A DNA stretch of 9,827 nucleotides from an uncultured Lachnospira sp. (GTDB taxonomy: Bacteria > Bacillota > Clostridia > Lachnospirales > Lachnospiraceae), in NCBI GenBank assembly GCA_900772425.1, contig CAAHEK010000109.1, forward strand, positions 1 through 9,827. Reading direction: 5' to 3'. Within the stretch, counting starts at the first letter, position 1. Each line of letters starts with the position of its first letter. The notes beneath the pieces are model-generated. The model had not been told where the DNA came from. It did not search any database and was given only the letters and a program-made list of their open reading frames with translations. A program made the position numbers and the translations under genes. Below, one piece after another: positions 1-7,577 of the stretch.

Positions 1-63
1 AGAGTACCGACTTCAGAAGAGGTAACAGATATAATTATAAATATGAGCAAAGAAAGACAATAA
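1..63 (+). CDS. C-terminal end of an unidentified upstream gene
   Basis: Reading frame 1 is open from the window edge to a TAA at 61-63 and gives the 20-residue tail [20 protein letters not shown]. It stops 20 bases before the hemB start, so it is probably the preceding gene of the same operon. The tail is too short to assign to a family. Operons of this type in related Clostridia often carry a precorrin-2 dehydrogenase/ferrochelatase or other corrinoid gene here, but nothing visible in these residues proves that. Confidence 0.55.
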   Translation, partial: RVPTSEEVTDIIINMSKERQ

Positions 64-83
64 CCGTTTGCAGGAGGAACAAG

Positions 84-1055
84 ATGATGGACAGAACAAG
101 AAGATTAAGAAGCAGTGAAGCACTTCGTGATATGGTAAGAGAGAATCATGTGAGAGTGGATGAGCTTATTTATCCGATTTTTGTAATAGAAGGAGAAAAT
201 ATTTGTAATCCTGTTAATTCAATGCCGGGAATTAACCAGTATTCAATAGACAGATTGTCTTATGAACTTGACAGGGTTGTTGAAGCAGGAATTAAGTCAG
301 TACTTTTATTCGGTATTCCTGCGCATAAAGACGAAGTGGGAAGCGGTGCCTATGAAGAAAATGGTATCGTTCCACAGGCAATAAGATTTATCAAAAACAA
401 TGAAAAATATAAGAATATTATAGTTGTAGCTGATGTATGCCTTTGCGAGTACACATCACACGGACATTGCGGACTTATAAAGGACGGCGTTATTTTAAAT
501 GATGAGACACTTCCACTGCTTGCTAAGGCGGCATTAAGCTATGCCAAAGCAGGAGCAGATATAATAGCGCCAAGTGACATGATGGATAAGAGAGTAGGAT
601 ATATAAGAAAAACCCTTGATGAAAACGGATTTGTTAATATTCCTATTATGTCATATAGTGCAAAGTTCGCATCATCATTTTACGGACCATTCAGGGATGC
701 GGCTCATTCAGCACCGGGATTTGGTGACAGAAAGACATATCAGATGGATCCTGCAAACGGCAGAGAGGCGATGAGAGAGGTTGAAGAGGATCTGCTTGAG
801 GGCGCAGATATGATTATAGCAAAGCCGGCATTAGGTTATATGGATATTATTAAAGATATACATAATAACTTCAATGTGCCTATAGTAGCCTATAATGTCA
901 GCGGTGAATACTCAATGGTTAAGGCGGCAGCAGCAAACGGCTGGATAGATGAGAAAAAGATAGTAATGGAAATTCTTACAGGTCTTAAGCGCGCAGGGGC
1001 AAAGATGATAATTACATATCATGCCATTGATGCGGCAGCCTGGATAAATGAATAG
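84..1055 (+). CDS. hemB: Delta-aminolevulinic acid dehydratase (porphobilinogen synthase)
   Basis: This cytosolic enzyme condenses two 5-aminolevulinate molecules to porphobilinogen, the first pyrrole of the pathway. The 323-residue product has the normal family length. The zinc-binding motif of the metal-dependent class is complete: [14 protein letters not shown] with Cys119, Cys121 and Cys129. The two Schiff-base lysines are Lys194 (in [18 protein letters not shown]) and Lys247 (in [13 protein letters not shown]). The N-terminal [17 protein letters not shown] segment and FVIEGE are also typical of the family. An AGGAGG at 72-77 lies 6 bases before ATG 84 and 9 bases before a second in-frame ATG at 87; either could be used. 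The stop TAG is part of the hemL ribosome-binding site, so the two genes are probably translationally coupled. The cysteine-rich site implies a zinc-dependent enzyme rather than the magnesium-only type. Identification is very secure. Confidence 0.97.
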   Translation: MMDRTRRLRSSEALRDMVRENHVRVDELIYPIFVIEGENICNPVNSMPGINQYSIDRLSYELDRVVEAGIKSVLLFGIPAHKDEVGSGAYEENGIVPQAIRFIKNNEKYKNIIVVADVCLCEYTSHGHCGLIKDGVILNDETLPLLAKAALSYAKAGADIIAPSDMMDKRVGYIRKTLDENGFVNIPIMSYSAKFASSFYGPFRDAAHSAPGFGDRKTYQMDPANGREAMREVEEDLLEGADMIIAKPALGYMDIIKDIHNNFNVPIVAYNVSGEYSMVKAAAANGWIDEKKIVMEILTGLKRAGAKMIITYHAIDAAAWINE

Positions 1056-1058
1056 GAG
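1054..1058 (+). promoter_or_regulatory. hemL ribosome-binding site inside the hemB stop codon
   Basis: AGGAG at 1054-1058 uses the last two bases of the hemB TAG stop and sits 7 bases before ATG 1066. This fixes the hemL start at 1066 rather than at the in-frame ATG 1048, which lies upstream of this site and overlaps the end of hemB. The arrangement suggests that ribosomes finishing hemB re-initiate on hemL. Confidence 0.75.
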
Positions 1059-1065
1059 ACCGGTT

Positions 1066-2349
1066 ATGAGTACAGAAATTAACGATACAAAATCAAAAGA
1101 ATTATTTGAAGCAGCCAAAAAGCATATTCCGGGAGGAGTAAACAGCCCTGTAAGAGCATTTGGAGCAGTTGGAAGAACTCCAAGATTTATAGCATCGGCT
1201 TATAAAGACAGAATTATAGATGTTGATGGTAATGAAATGATAGATTATGTCTGTTCATGGGGACCGGGAATATTAGGACATGCTAATCCATCTGTCATAA
1301 ATAAAGTTAAAGAAGCCTGTGATGCAGGACTTACATATGGAGCGCCTACTGCAAGGGAGGTTGAACTTGCACAGCTCATTTCTGAAATAATACCTTCAAT
1401 GGAAGTGAACAGACTTGTAAGCTCTGGAACAGAAGCTGTTATGAGTGCGATAAGAACTGCAAGAGGATATACAGGAAGAGACAAGATTATTAAGTTTAAG
1501 GGCTGTTATCACGGACATTCTGACGGATTGCTGGTAAAGGCCGGTTCTGCGGCACTTACAACTTCTGTACCTGACAGCGCAGGAGTTCCGGCAGATTATA
1601 CAAAGAATACACTTGTTGCATTATATAATGATGAGGAGTCTGTCAAGGAATTATTTGAATCCAATCCATCCGATATAGCGGCGGTAATAGTTGAACCTGT
1701 TGCTGCCAATATGGGTGTGGTACTGCCTAAAAAGGGCTTCCTTGAATTTTTAAGGGATATTACATCACAGTATGGAGCACTTTTAATATTTGATGAGGTT
1801 ATAACAGGCTTCCGTCTTTCTCTGGGAGGGGCACAGGAATATTTTGGAATAACACCTGACCTTACAACCTTAGGAAAGATTGTAGGCGGAGGAATGCCTA
1901 TAGGTGCATATGGCGGAAGAAGAGAGATTATGAAAATGGTATCTCCTGACGGACCTGTATATCAGGCAGGAACATTGTCAGGCAATCCGGTGGCAACAGC
2001 AGCCGGAGTTGAAACTCTTAAGATATTAAAATCAGACCCTGCCATTTATGAAAGACTTGAAAAGAAAACGCACAGACTGGCAGAAGCGGTAAGAAGTGCA
2101 GCAGGAAGCAGAGTGTGTGTTAATCAGATAGGTTCACTTATGAGCGTATTTTTCACAGACAAAGCTGTTGTTGATTATGAAACAGCAACATCATCAGATA
2201 CAGAGGAATATGCAAGATATTTTGGATATCTGCTTGATAACAATATATATGTTGCACCTGCACAATATGAGGCAATGTTTGTATCTGATGCACATACACA
2301 GGAAGATATTGAAAAGACCTGTGATGTGATAAAAAGCTTTTTTGCATAA
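1066..2349 (+). CDS. hemL: Glutamate-1-semialdehyde 2,1-aminomutase
   Basis: This PLP enzyme converts glutamate-1-semialdehyde to 5-aminolevulinate, the second step of the C5 pathway. From ATG 1066 the product is 427 residues, the usual length for the family. The N-terminal PGGVNSPVRAF motif is diagnostic of this enzyme within class-III aminotransferases. The chain then shows VSSGTEAVMSAIRTARG near residues 118-134, KGCYHGHSDG near 145-154, VIVEPVAANMGV near 217-228, FDEVITGFR near 242-250 with the PLP-binding aspartate, and TLGKIVGGGMPIGAYGG with the PLP lysine at about residue 271. An upstream in-frame ATG at 1048 would add MNRRPV and overlap hemB; it has no ribosome-binding site and is not used here. 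HemL normally works with HemA, which channels the unstable semialdehyde to it, and the two genes are adjacent here. Identification is very secure. Confidence 0.97.
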   Translation: MSTEINDTKSKELFEAAKKHIPGGVNSPVRAFGAVGRTPRFIASAYKDRIIDVDGNEMIDYVCSWGPGILGHANPSVINKVKEACDAGLTYGAPTAREVELAQLISEIIPSMEVNRLVSSGTEAVMSAIRTARGYTGRDKIIKFKGCYHGHSDGLLVKAGSAALTTSVPDSAGVPADYTKNTLVALYNDEESVKELFESNPSDIAAVIVEPVAANMGVVLPKKGFLEFLRDITSQYGALLIFDEVITGFRLSLGGAQEYFGITPDLTTLGKIVGGGMPIGAYGGRREIMKMVSPDGPVYQAGTLSGNPVATAAGVETLKILKSDPAIYERLEKKTHRLAEAVRSAAGSRVCVNQIGSLMSVFFTDKAVVDYETATSSDTEEYARYFGYLLDNNIYVAPAQYEAMFVSDAHTQEDIEKTCDVIKSFFA

Positions 2350-2363
2350 CGGAGGATATACGA

Positions 2364-3587
2364 GTGCAATTAGGAGTTCTGGGCATTAATTATAAAAATG
2401 CACCTTTGGATATAAGAGATAAAACATCCTTCACGGATGAAATGAAATTCTCATTTTTTAACGATATGACAGCTTATGGGATAGAACAGTGCATGTGCCT
2501 TTCTACCTGCAACAGGAGTGAAGTATATTTTTTCTATAATGAGGAAATGCAGTTTGATGATATGCGTGCCTTATACTGCAATTATTTTGAAGCGGTAGAT
2601 TTAAAGGATTATATTATTGAATATAAAGGCGAAAATGCGGTTAAATATCTGTTTGATGTGGCAGCAGGAATAGAATCCTTAGTGGCAGGTGAGGATCAGA
2701 TATTAGGACAGGTTAAAGATGCGCTTGATTTCTCAAGAACAGCCGGATTTAGTGGAAAAGAGCTGAATAAGGTTGTAAGGGATGCGATTACCTGCGCCAA
2801 AAAGATAAAGACAAAATACAAGATAAACGATAATCCGCTGTCTGTAAGTTATATTGGTATCAAACAGCTTGATAAAATCTGTGGTATTTCAGGAAAGAGT
2901 ATTTTGCTTATCGGAAGCGGCAAAACAGCACTTCTTACATTGAAGTATATAAAGGAATATGAAAATGTGAAGATTACCGCATGCAGCAGAAATGAAGTAC
3001 ATGCAAAGGAATTACTGAATGAATATTCTGAATGTAACATTATAAAGTATCAGGACAGGATAACTGCTTTGAATAAATCGGACATAGTGATTTCGGCAAC
3101 GTCATCCCCACATATAATAATTAAATATGATGATATCTGTGGTGATAAGGATATAACATTTCTTGACCTTGCATCTCCAAGAGATATTGACCCGGCATTA
3201 AAGGATAAAGAGGGTATTAATCTCATAAACTTAGATACACTTGATAAGATAGTAAAGGACAATCAGAAAGAAAGACAGGAATTAATAACATTAAGCGGCA
3301 ATGATATTGATGAGGCTGTAAAAGAAACGGAAGTGTGGTTAAGACAGGTAAGAATGGATTCAACCATAGAGACTTTACAGCACAGATGTAATGAGATAAC
3401 CAATGACAGCTTTGAATATCTCACAAGAAAAATACCGCTTGAAATGAGGGAACAAAGAATTTTAAAAAAGGTTCTTAATGCATCCTTGCAAAGACTTATA
3501 AAAGAGCCGATACAGGAATTAAAAAACATTGACAGCGAGGAAAAACAGGCTGAATATATTGAGCTTATAAAGAGATTGTTTGAATAA
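2364..3587 (+). CDS. hemA: Glutamyl-tRNA reductase (GTG start)
   Basis: This enzyme reduces glutamyl-tRNA(Glu) with NADPH to glutamate-1-semialdehyde, the committed and usually regulated step of the C5 pathway. The product is 407 residues. The N-terminal catalytic domain has LGINYKNAP (residues 6-14), LSTCNRSEVYF with the nucleophilic cysteine at Cys49, and GIESLVAGEDQILGQVK (102-118). A Rossmann NADPH domain follows with LLIGSGKTALL near 181-191, SRN at 208-210, and SATSSPHIII and DLASPRDIDP further on. A helical dimerisation domain ends the protein. The start is GTG 2364, 8 bases after GGAGG at 2351-2355; no ATG fits the family N-terminus better. Tyr10 and Tyr95 stand where E. coli HemA has histidines (GINHK, and His99), and the usual GAGE of the nucleotide loop reads GSGK. 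The protein is therefore somewhat divergent, but the catalytic cysteine motif is intact. It is 14 bases downstream of hemL. Confidence 0.95.
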   Translation: MQLGVLGINYKNAPLDIRDKTSFTDEMKFSFFNDMTAYGIEQCMCLSTCNRSEVYFFYNEEMQFDDMRALYCNYFEAVDLKDYIIEYKGENAVKYLFDVAAGIESLVAGEDQILGQVKDALDFSRTAGFSGKELNKVVRDAITCAKKIKTKYKINDNPLSVSYIGIKQLDKICGISGKSILLIGSGKTALLTLKYIKEYENVKITACSRNEVHAKELLNEYSECNIIKYQDRITALNKSDIVISATSSPHIIIKYDDICGDKDITFLDLASPRDIDPALKDKEGINLINLDTLDKIVKDNQKERQELITLSGNDIDEAVKETEVWLRQVRMDSTIETLQHRCNEITNDSFEYLTRKIPLEMREQRILKKVLNASLQRLIKEPIQELKNIDSEEKQAEYIELIKRLFE

Positions 3588-3604
3588 TCGTCATGACAGA
3601 TATT

Positions 3605-3609
3605 GGAGG
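3605..3609 (+). promoter_or_regulatory. hemC ribosome-binding site
   Basis: GGAGG at 3605-3609, extended by GAG, is followed by ATG 3614. It decides the hemC start: the in-frame ATG at 3593 lies upstream of this site, and HemC proteins normally begin directly with the I-G-T-R-G-S-K-L-A strand. The spacer is short, 4 bases after GGAGG. Confidence 0.7.
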
Positions 3610-3613
3610 GAGT

Positions 3614-4567
3614 ATGAGGTTTATTATTGGTACAAGAGGGTCTAAGTTAGCACTTACGCAGGCTGAATATGTCAGAATGTGCCTTTTAAAAAATTTTCCG
3701 GAACATACATTTGAACTAAAGATTATTAAGACTAAGGGTGATGTGATTCTTGACAAACCGCTTAATAAGATAGGTGATAAAGGTGTATTTGTAAAGGAGA
3801 TAGAAGAACAGCTGTTATCTGGCGAAATCCAGATAGGTGTACATAGTATGAAGGATATGCCATCCATGCCGGCGAAAGGACTTATGTTTACTAAAGCATG
3901 GAAAAGGGAGGATAACAGGGATGTGCTTATTTTAAGGGAGGCAGGCTCTGTTGCCGGGCTTTCCCAAGGCGCTGTAATAGGAACCGGAAGTGCAAGGAGG
4001 GCATTACAGTTAAGAAAGCTAAGGGATGACATAAAGGTAGTCGGAATAAGAGGCAATGTCGATACAAGAATAAGAAAGATGCATGAAGAGAAGCTTGACG
4101 GGATTGTTCTTGCTGCGGCAGGACTTAAGCGCTTGTCCATGGAAAATGTGATAACAGAATATCTTGATATAGACAGGATGGTTCCGGCACCAGCGCAGGG
4201 AGTTCTTGCACTTGAAATCAAATGTGGAAATAAAGAGCTTGAAGAAATGTTAAATCATTTAAGTGATGAGGAAACAATATTTGAAACAGAGGCAGAAAGA
4301 GGATTTTTAAAGGAAATGAATGCCGACTGCCATACACCTGTAGGGGCGGCATGTATACCGGTTGAGGAAGCTTTTGACAGCAAATCAGGGCAACAGTTAC
4401 ATGAAATCGGAAAAAATTACAAAGCAGGCAATACACATAAGCTTATAACAGTATATGGAAAAGATGATAACAGCGAATTAATATATGCAGAGGTGGTTGG
4501 AAATGACCCTTTGGATATGGCATATAAAGCAGCAAAGATAATTAAAGAAAAAGGAAATATGGAATAA
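3614..4567 (+). CDS. hemC: Porphobilinogen deaminase (hydroxymethylbilane synthase)
   Basis: This cytosolic enzyme joins four porphobilinogens into hydroxymethylbilane on a covalently held dipyrromethane cofactor. The product is 317 residues from ATG 3614. It shows IIGTRGSKLALTQ (residues 4-16), GDKGVFVKEIE (54-64), HSMKDMP with the catalytic aspartate Asp81, GTGSARRALQL with the substrate-binding arginines 128-129, GIRGNVDTR (144-152), the hinge PAPAQGVLALE (191-201), and the cofactor-attachment cysteine Cys239 in ADCHTPVGAA. Domain 3 after the cofactor loop looks longer than in E. coli: about 15-25 extra polar residues around 250-275 (DSKSGQQLHEIGKNYKAG) before the strand HKLITVYG. The stop codon TAA overlaps the next start codon by one base (TAATG), so hemC and cobA-hemD are translationally coupled. 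A start at ATG 3593 would add MTDIGGS and is less likely. Identification is very secure. Confidence 0.96.
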   Translation: MRFIIGTRGSKLALTQAEYVRMCLLKNFPEHTFELKIIKTKGDVILDKPLNKIGDKGVFVKEIEEQLLSGEIQIGVHSMKDMPSMPAKGLMFTKAWKREDNRDVLILREAGSVAGLSQGAVIGTGSARRALQLRKLRDDIKVVGIRGNVDTRIRKMHEEKLDGIVLAAAGLKRLSMENVITEYLDIDRMVPAPAQGVLALEIKCGNKELEEMLNHLSDEETIFETEAERGFLKEMNADCHTPVGAACIPVEEAFDSKSGQQLHEIGKNYKAGNTHKLITVYGKDDNSELIYAEVVGNDPLDMAYKAAKIIKEKGNME

Positions 4568-6042
4568 TGGGTAAGGTTATACTTGTGGGCGGAGGTCCCG
4601 GTGATGAGGGATTAATAACAGTAAAAGGATTAGAGGCAATTAAGAAGGCAGACTGTATTATTTATGACAGGCTGTCTTCTTTGGCTCTTCTTGATAATGC
4701 CAAAAAGGATTGTGAGTTTATATATGCAGGAAAGGAAAATCATCATCACACGTTAAAACAGGATGAAATAAATGCTCTTCTTGTGGAAAAATCAAAAAAG
4801 TATACAACAGTTGTCAGACTTAAAGGCGGAGATGTATATGTATTTGGAAGAGGCGGAGAAGAGGGTGCTTATCTTAGAAATAACGGTGTTGAATTTGAAG
4901 TTATTCCGGGTGTAACTTCTGCAATTGCAGGACTTGCATATGCAGGAATACCTGTAACTAACAGAAAAGTAGCAACAGGCTTTCGTGTTGTAACTGCACA
5001 CAACAGACTTGATGAGCTTGCAGATATAGATTTTTCTTCGATTGTAAAAAACATTGATAAAGAGACCTGTGTTTTTCTTATGGGACTTTCTAAGCTTGGC
5101 GAGATTACCGAAAAACTAAAGGAAGCAGGGATAGATAAAGACATAAAAATGGCGGTTATCTCAAATGCAACTACTCCGGAGCAGAAGACCTGCATAGGCA
5201 ATGTGGAAAATATATGTGATAAGGTTAAGGAAGCGGGGATAAAATCACCTGCATTAATAGTTGCCGGCGAAGTTGTTTCATTGAGGGATAAGCTTAACTT
5301 TTATGAAGAAAAACCGTTGTTTAAAAGAAAATATATAGTTACAAAAATAGGAACGGAAAAATCCCATATAACTACATTGTTAGAATCTTCAGGTGCATAT
5401 GTAAAAGAGATAATGACAGGCGAGATTGAAAATGTATATTCTGCATTTGATGAAACATTTTTAGAAGATTTAAACTGGTGCCTGTTTACAAGCCGTAATG
5501 CTGTCAAAGCTTTCTTTGAAAAAATCGGACATGACAGAATGGATATAAGAAAGTTAAGTAATATAAAGTTTGCGGTTGTTGGTGACAAGACATATGATTT
5601 GCTTGCAGGTTACGGAATATATGCGGATATGAAGTCATCTAAGTCAGATAGTGGAACATTTGCAAATGAATTGAAAGCATATGTAGGCAAAGCTGATAAA
5701 GTATGCTTTTTTAAGGCAGATACAGCAGATGATACTGTAGAAAGCACGTTAAAGGATTTCTGCACATATAGTGAGAAGATAATATATAAAAATGTTGATA
5801 AAATTATGGATGACAGAAATTCTGTGGATAATATCGCTGATTATGACGGCGTATTTTTTACCTGTGCATCATCGGTAAAGAGATTTTTTGAAAGATATGA
5901 ATTAGATGTAAAGGCAAAGGAAAAACTTAACTGCTTAAGTATTGGAGCTAAGACAACTAATGAATTAAAGAACATAGGAATAAAGAATGTGTCACAGGCA
6001 GAGAAGCCGGATTATATAAGACTTTGCGAGCTGGTATTATAA
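4567..6042 (+). CDS. cobA/hemD: Fused uroporphyrinogen-III C-methyltransferase / uroporphyrinogen-III synthase
   Basis: This 491-residue protein carries two enzymes. Residues 1 to about 245 are the SAM-dependent methyltransferase (SUMT, CobA) that makes precorrin-2 from uroporphyrinogen III. Its motifs are ILVGGGPGDEGLITVKG (5-21), YDRL (33-36), RLKGGDVYVFGRGGEE (84-99), IPGVTSAIAG (113-122), GIPVTNR (127-133), ATTPEQKT (201-208) and the domain-closing SPALIVAGEVVSLRDKLNFYE. Residues from about 253 to the end are the HemD synthase that cyclises hydroxymethylbilane. That domain is recognised from YIVTK, the motif LFTSRNAVKAFFE, FAVVGDKTYDLL, FFTCASSVKRFFE and a final SIGAKTTNELKNIG. HemD is poorly conserved, so that half rests partly on architecture and context. 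HemD works before CobA in the pathway, although CobA is N-terminal here. The start ATG overlaps the hemC stop, with AAGGA at 4551-4555 as a weak ribosome-binding site. Fusion of these two activities is common in Clostridia. The CobA half commits flux to siroheme or corrinoids rather than heme. Confidence 0.94.
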   Translation: MGKVILVGGGPGDEGLITVKGLEAIKKADCIIYDRLSSLALLDNAKKDCEFIYAGKENHHHTLKQDEINALLVEKSKKYTTVVRLKGGDVYVFGRGGEEGAYLRNNGVEFEVIPGVTSAIAGLAYAGIPVTNRKVATGFRVVTAHNRLDELADIDFSSIVKNIDKETCVFLMGLSKLGEITEKLKEAGIDKDIKMAVISNATTPEQKTCIGNVENICDKVKEAGIKSPALIVAGEVVSLRDKLNFYEEKPLFKRKYIVTKIGTEKSHITTLLESSGAYVKEIMTGEIENVYSAFDETFLEDLNWCLFTSRNAVKAFFEKIGHDRMDIRKLSNIKFAVVGDKTYDLLAGYGIYADMKSSKSDSGTFANELKAYVGKADKVCFFKADTADDTVESTLKDFCTYSEKIIYKNVDKIMDDRNSVDNIADYDGVFFTCASSVKRFFERYELDVKAKEKLNCLSIGAKTTNELKNIGIKNVSQAEKPDYIRLCELVL

Positions 6043-6046
6043 TCTG

Positions 6047-6130
6047 CCGGGGTTAAGCCTAAATAAGTTTAATTAAGCATAATCTCAATTAAGAACAGGC
6101 TTAATCAAGAATAAGCTTAAGCCGGATTTT
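6047..6130 (+). terminator. Nested inverted repeats after the tetrapyrrole operon, possible terminator
   Basis: The 110-base spacer between cobA-hemD and the next gene holds several copies of TTAAGC and its complement. An outer stem can form from CCGG (6047-6050) with CCGG (6122-6125) and TTAAGC (6053-6058) with GCTTAA (6115-6120). An inner stem can form from ATTAAGC (6072-6078) with GCTTAAT (6099-6105), with a 20-base loop. A competing perfect 8-base pairing is TTAAGCCT (6053-6060) with AGGCTTAA (6097-6104). ATTTTAATT follows at 6126-6134. Position and shape fit a factor-independent terminator, but the loop is large and the T-tract weak, so an attenuator or protein-binding site is also possible. 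I see no confident promoter for the following gene in this spacer. Confidence 0.4.
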
Positions 6131-6152
6131 AATTATAAAGTATGAGGTTTAT

Positions 6153-6872
6153 ATGAAAAAGATAGAAAAACAGGTTCAGGAAGATTTATTTAATTTGCGC
6201 GATGAGGGGTATAAACAATTTCATTCAAAGCTTATGCCAAATATAAAAGCTTCACGGATTATAGGTGTCAGAACTCCTGTATTAAAGAAATACGCAAAGG
6301 ATTTTTCAAAGGATGAAAAGGCTTTTGAGTATATTGATATACTTCCACACAGATATTATGAGGAGAATAATCTTCATGGACTGCTGTTAAACAGTTTATA
6401 TAAGGATTTAGACGAATATATGGATAAGCTTGAGAAGTTTCTTCCGTATATTGATAACTGGGCAGTCTGTGATATGATGTCGCCTAAGATATTTAAAAAG
6501 GACCCTGAAAAAGTATACCGGTATATATTAAAGTGGCTGGAATCAGAACATGCATATACGGTAAGATTTGCAATCGTATCTTTGATGGGCTTTTATCTTG
6601 ATGATAATTATTCACCTGATATGTTAAAGCTTGTTGCAGATGCGGCAGATAACTGTAACTGGGAAGATGAATATGATAATTATTATGTGAAAATGGGTGC
6701 TGCATGGTATTTCAGTTTTGCGCTGATTAAACAGTATGATACAGCTGTAAAATATTTTGAAAACCCGGTCATGGATAAATGGACACATAACAAGTCTATT
6801 CAGAAAGCAATAGAAAGCTGCAGGGTTTCAGATGATAAGAAGCAATACTTAAGAACCTTAAAGATAAAGTAA
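6153..6872 (+). CDS. AlkD-like DNA alkylation repair protein
   Basis: The 239-residue product matches the AlkD family in size (about 230-240 residues) and pattern: soluble, almost entirely helical, built from HEAT-like repeats that wrap DNA. AlkD glycosylases excise N3- and N7-alkylated purines. Visible family features are the N-terminal GVRTPVLKKYAKDF (38-51), the central DNWAVCDMMSPKIF (101-114) with Trp103 and Asp107 spaced like the catalytic Trp/Asp pair of B. cereus AlkD, an arginine in the helix HAYTVRFAIVSLMGFYL (Arg138), and YYVKMGAAWYFSFAL (177-191) with Trp185 at the position of a further conserved tryptophan. Catalytic residue assignments are by eye. No signal peptide or membrane segment is seen. 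ATG 6153 is preceded by GAGG at 6144-6147, 5 bases away. It lies 110 bases after the tetrapyrrole operon and 30 bases before the response regulator, with no terminator in that second gap, so co-transcription with the two-component genes is possible. The family is firm; activity on any given lesion is inferred. Confidence 0.85.
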   Translation: MKKIEKQVQEDLFNLRDEGYKQFHSKLMPNIKASRIIGVRTPVLKKYAKDFSKDEKAFEYIDILPHRYYEENNLHGLLLNSLYKDLDEYMDKLEKFLPYIDNWAVCDMMSPKIFKKDPEKVYRYILKWLESEHAYTVRFAIVSLMGFYLDDNYSPDMLKLVADAADNCNWEDEYDNYYVKMGAAWYFSFALIKQYDTAVKYFENPVMDKWTHNKSIQKAIESCRVSDDKKQYLRTLKIK

Positions 6873-6902
6873 CTGCTGATATTTTTATATATTGGAGGAA
6901 TT

Positions 6903-7577
6903 ATGATAAACATACTGGTTGTGGATGATGATAAGAATACAAGACTGCTTATGAAGGCAGTACTGGAAAGTGAAAACTACAGTGTATATACAGCCAAAGA
7001 AGGTAAAGAAGCATTGGATGTAATGGATAAGAATCATATAGACCTCGCAGTTGTAGATATAATGATGCCGGGAATGGACGGGTATGAGTTTACCAAGATA
7101 TTAAGGGAGAGTGATGAAAAACTGCCTATACTTATGGTTAGCGCAAAGCAGTTATCCAATGACAGAAAGAAAGGCTTTATGGTCGGAATAGACGATTATA
7201 TGACCAAGCCTGTCGATGAGGAGGAAATGCTTCTTCACATTAATGCTTTGCTTAGAAGAGCCAATATTGCCAATGAAAGAAAAATAGTAATCGGTAGTGT
7301 TACCTTTGATTATGATTCCTTAACAGTTACTAAAGATAAAGAGATAATGGAACTTCCACAGAAGGAATTTCTGCTTATTTATAAATTATTATCTTATCCG
7401 GGAAAAATATTTACAAGAATACAGCTTATGGACGAAATCTGGGGAGCTGAGAGTGATACAGGCTGGGAAACGGTTACTGTACATATCGGAAGACTGAGAA
7501 AAAGGTTTGAAGGCTGGGAAGAGTTTGAGATAGAATCTGTAAGAGGTTTAGGATATAAGGCGGTGAAGAAGGTATGA
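6903..7577 (+). CDS. OmpR/PhoB-family response regulator
   Basis: This is a cytosolic DNA-binding regulator of 224 residues, standard for the family. The receiver domain spans about 1-118, with the acidic pocket Asp8-Asp9-Asp10 in VVDDDKNTR, the phospho-acceptor Asp52 in VVDIMMPGMDGYEF, the switch residue Ser80 in LMVSAK and Lys102 in DDYMTKPVD. The C-terminal winged-helix domain (about 127-224) shows LPQKEFLLIYKLLSYPGKIF, the recognition region with TVTVHIGRLRKRF, and the closing ESVRGLGYKAV hairpin. The start ATG 6903 follows GGAGG at 6894-6898. Its stop overlaps the kinase start (ATGA at 7574-7577), so the pair is almost certainly translationally coupled and cognate. No binding site for this regulator could be recognised in the window. 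Target genes are inferred to include the downstream envelope genes, as is common for such local clusters. Confidence 0.95.
   Translation: MINILVVDDDKNTRLLMKAVLESENYSVYTAKEGKEALDVMDKNHIDLAVVDIMMPGMDGYEFTKILRESDEKLPILMVSAKQLSNDRKKGFMVGIDDYMTKPVDEEEMLLHINALLRRANIANERKIVIGSVTFDYDSLTVTKDKEIMELPQKEFLLIYKLLSYPGKIFTRIQLMDEIWGAESDTGWETVTVHIGRLRKRFEGWEEFEIESVRGLGYKAVKKV

Noticed and set aside
1048..1065. Upstream ATG for hemL that would overlap hemB
   Set aside because: The AGGAG at 1054-1058 lies downstream of this ATG and points to ATG 1066, which also gives the normal family length.
3593..3613. Upstream ATG for hemC
   Set aside because: GGAGG at 3605-3609 and the usual N-terminus of HemC both favour ATG 3614.
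3565..4221. Reverse-strand open frame of 218 codons opposite hemC
   Set aside because: It is a mirror of the strongly conserved hemC gene, is rich in serine, leucine and isoleucine as expected for antisense of AT-rich coding DNA, and shows no recognisable domain.
6038..6043. TATAAT resembling a -10 promoter element at the end of cobA-hemD
   Set aside because: No -35-like hexamer is found at 16-18 bases upstream, and such strings are frequent in AT-rich DNA.
6142..6156. Five-codon mini-ORF (ATG AGG TTT ATA TGA) ending on the start codon of the repair gene
   Set aside because: It coincides with the GAGG ribosome-binding site, has no ribosome-binding site of its own, and is easily explained by chance.
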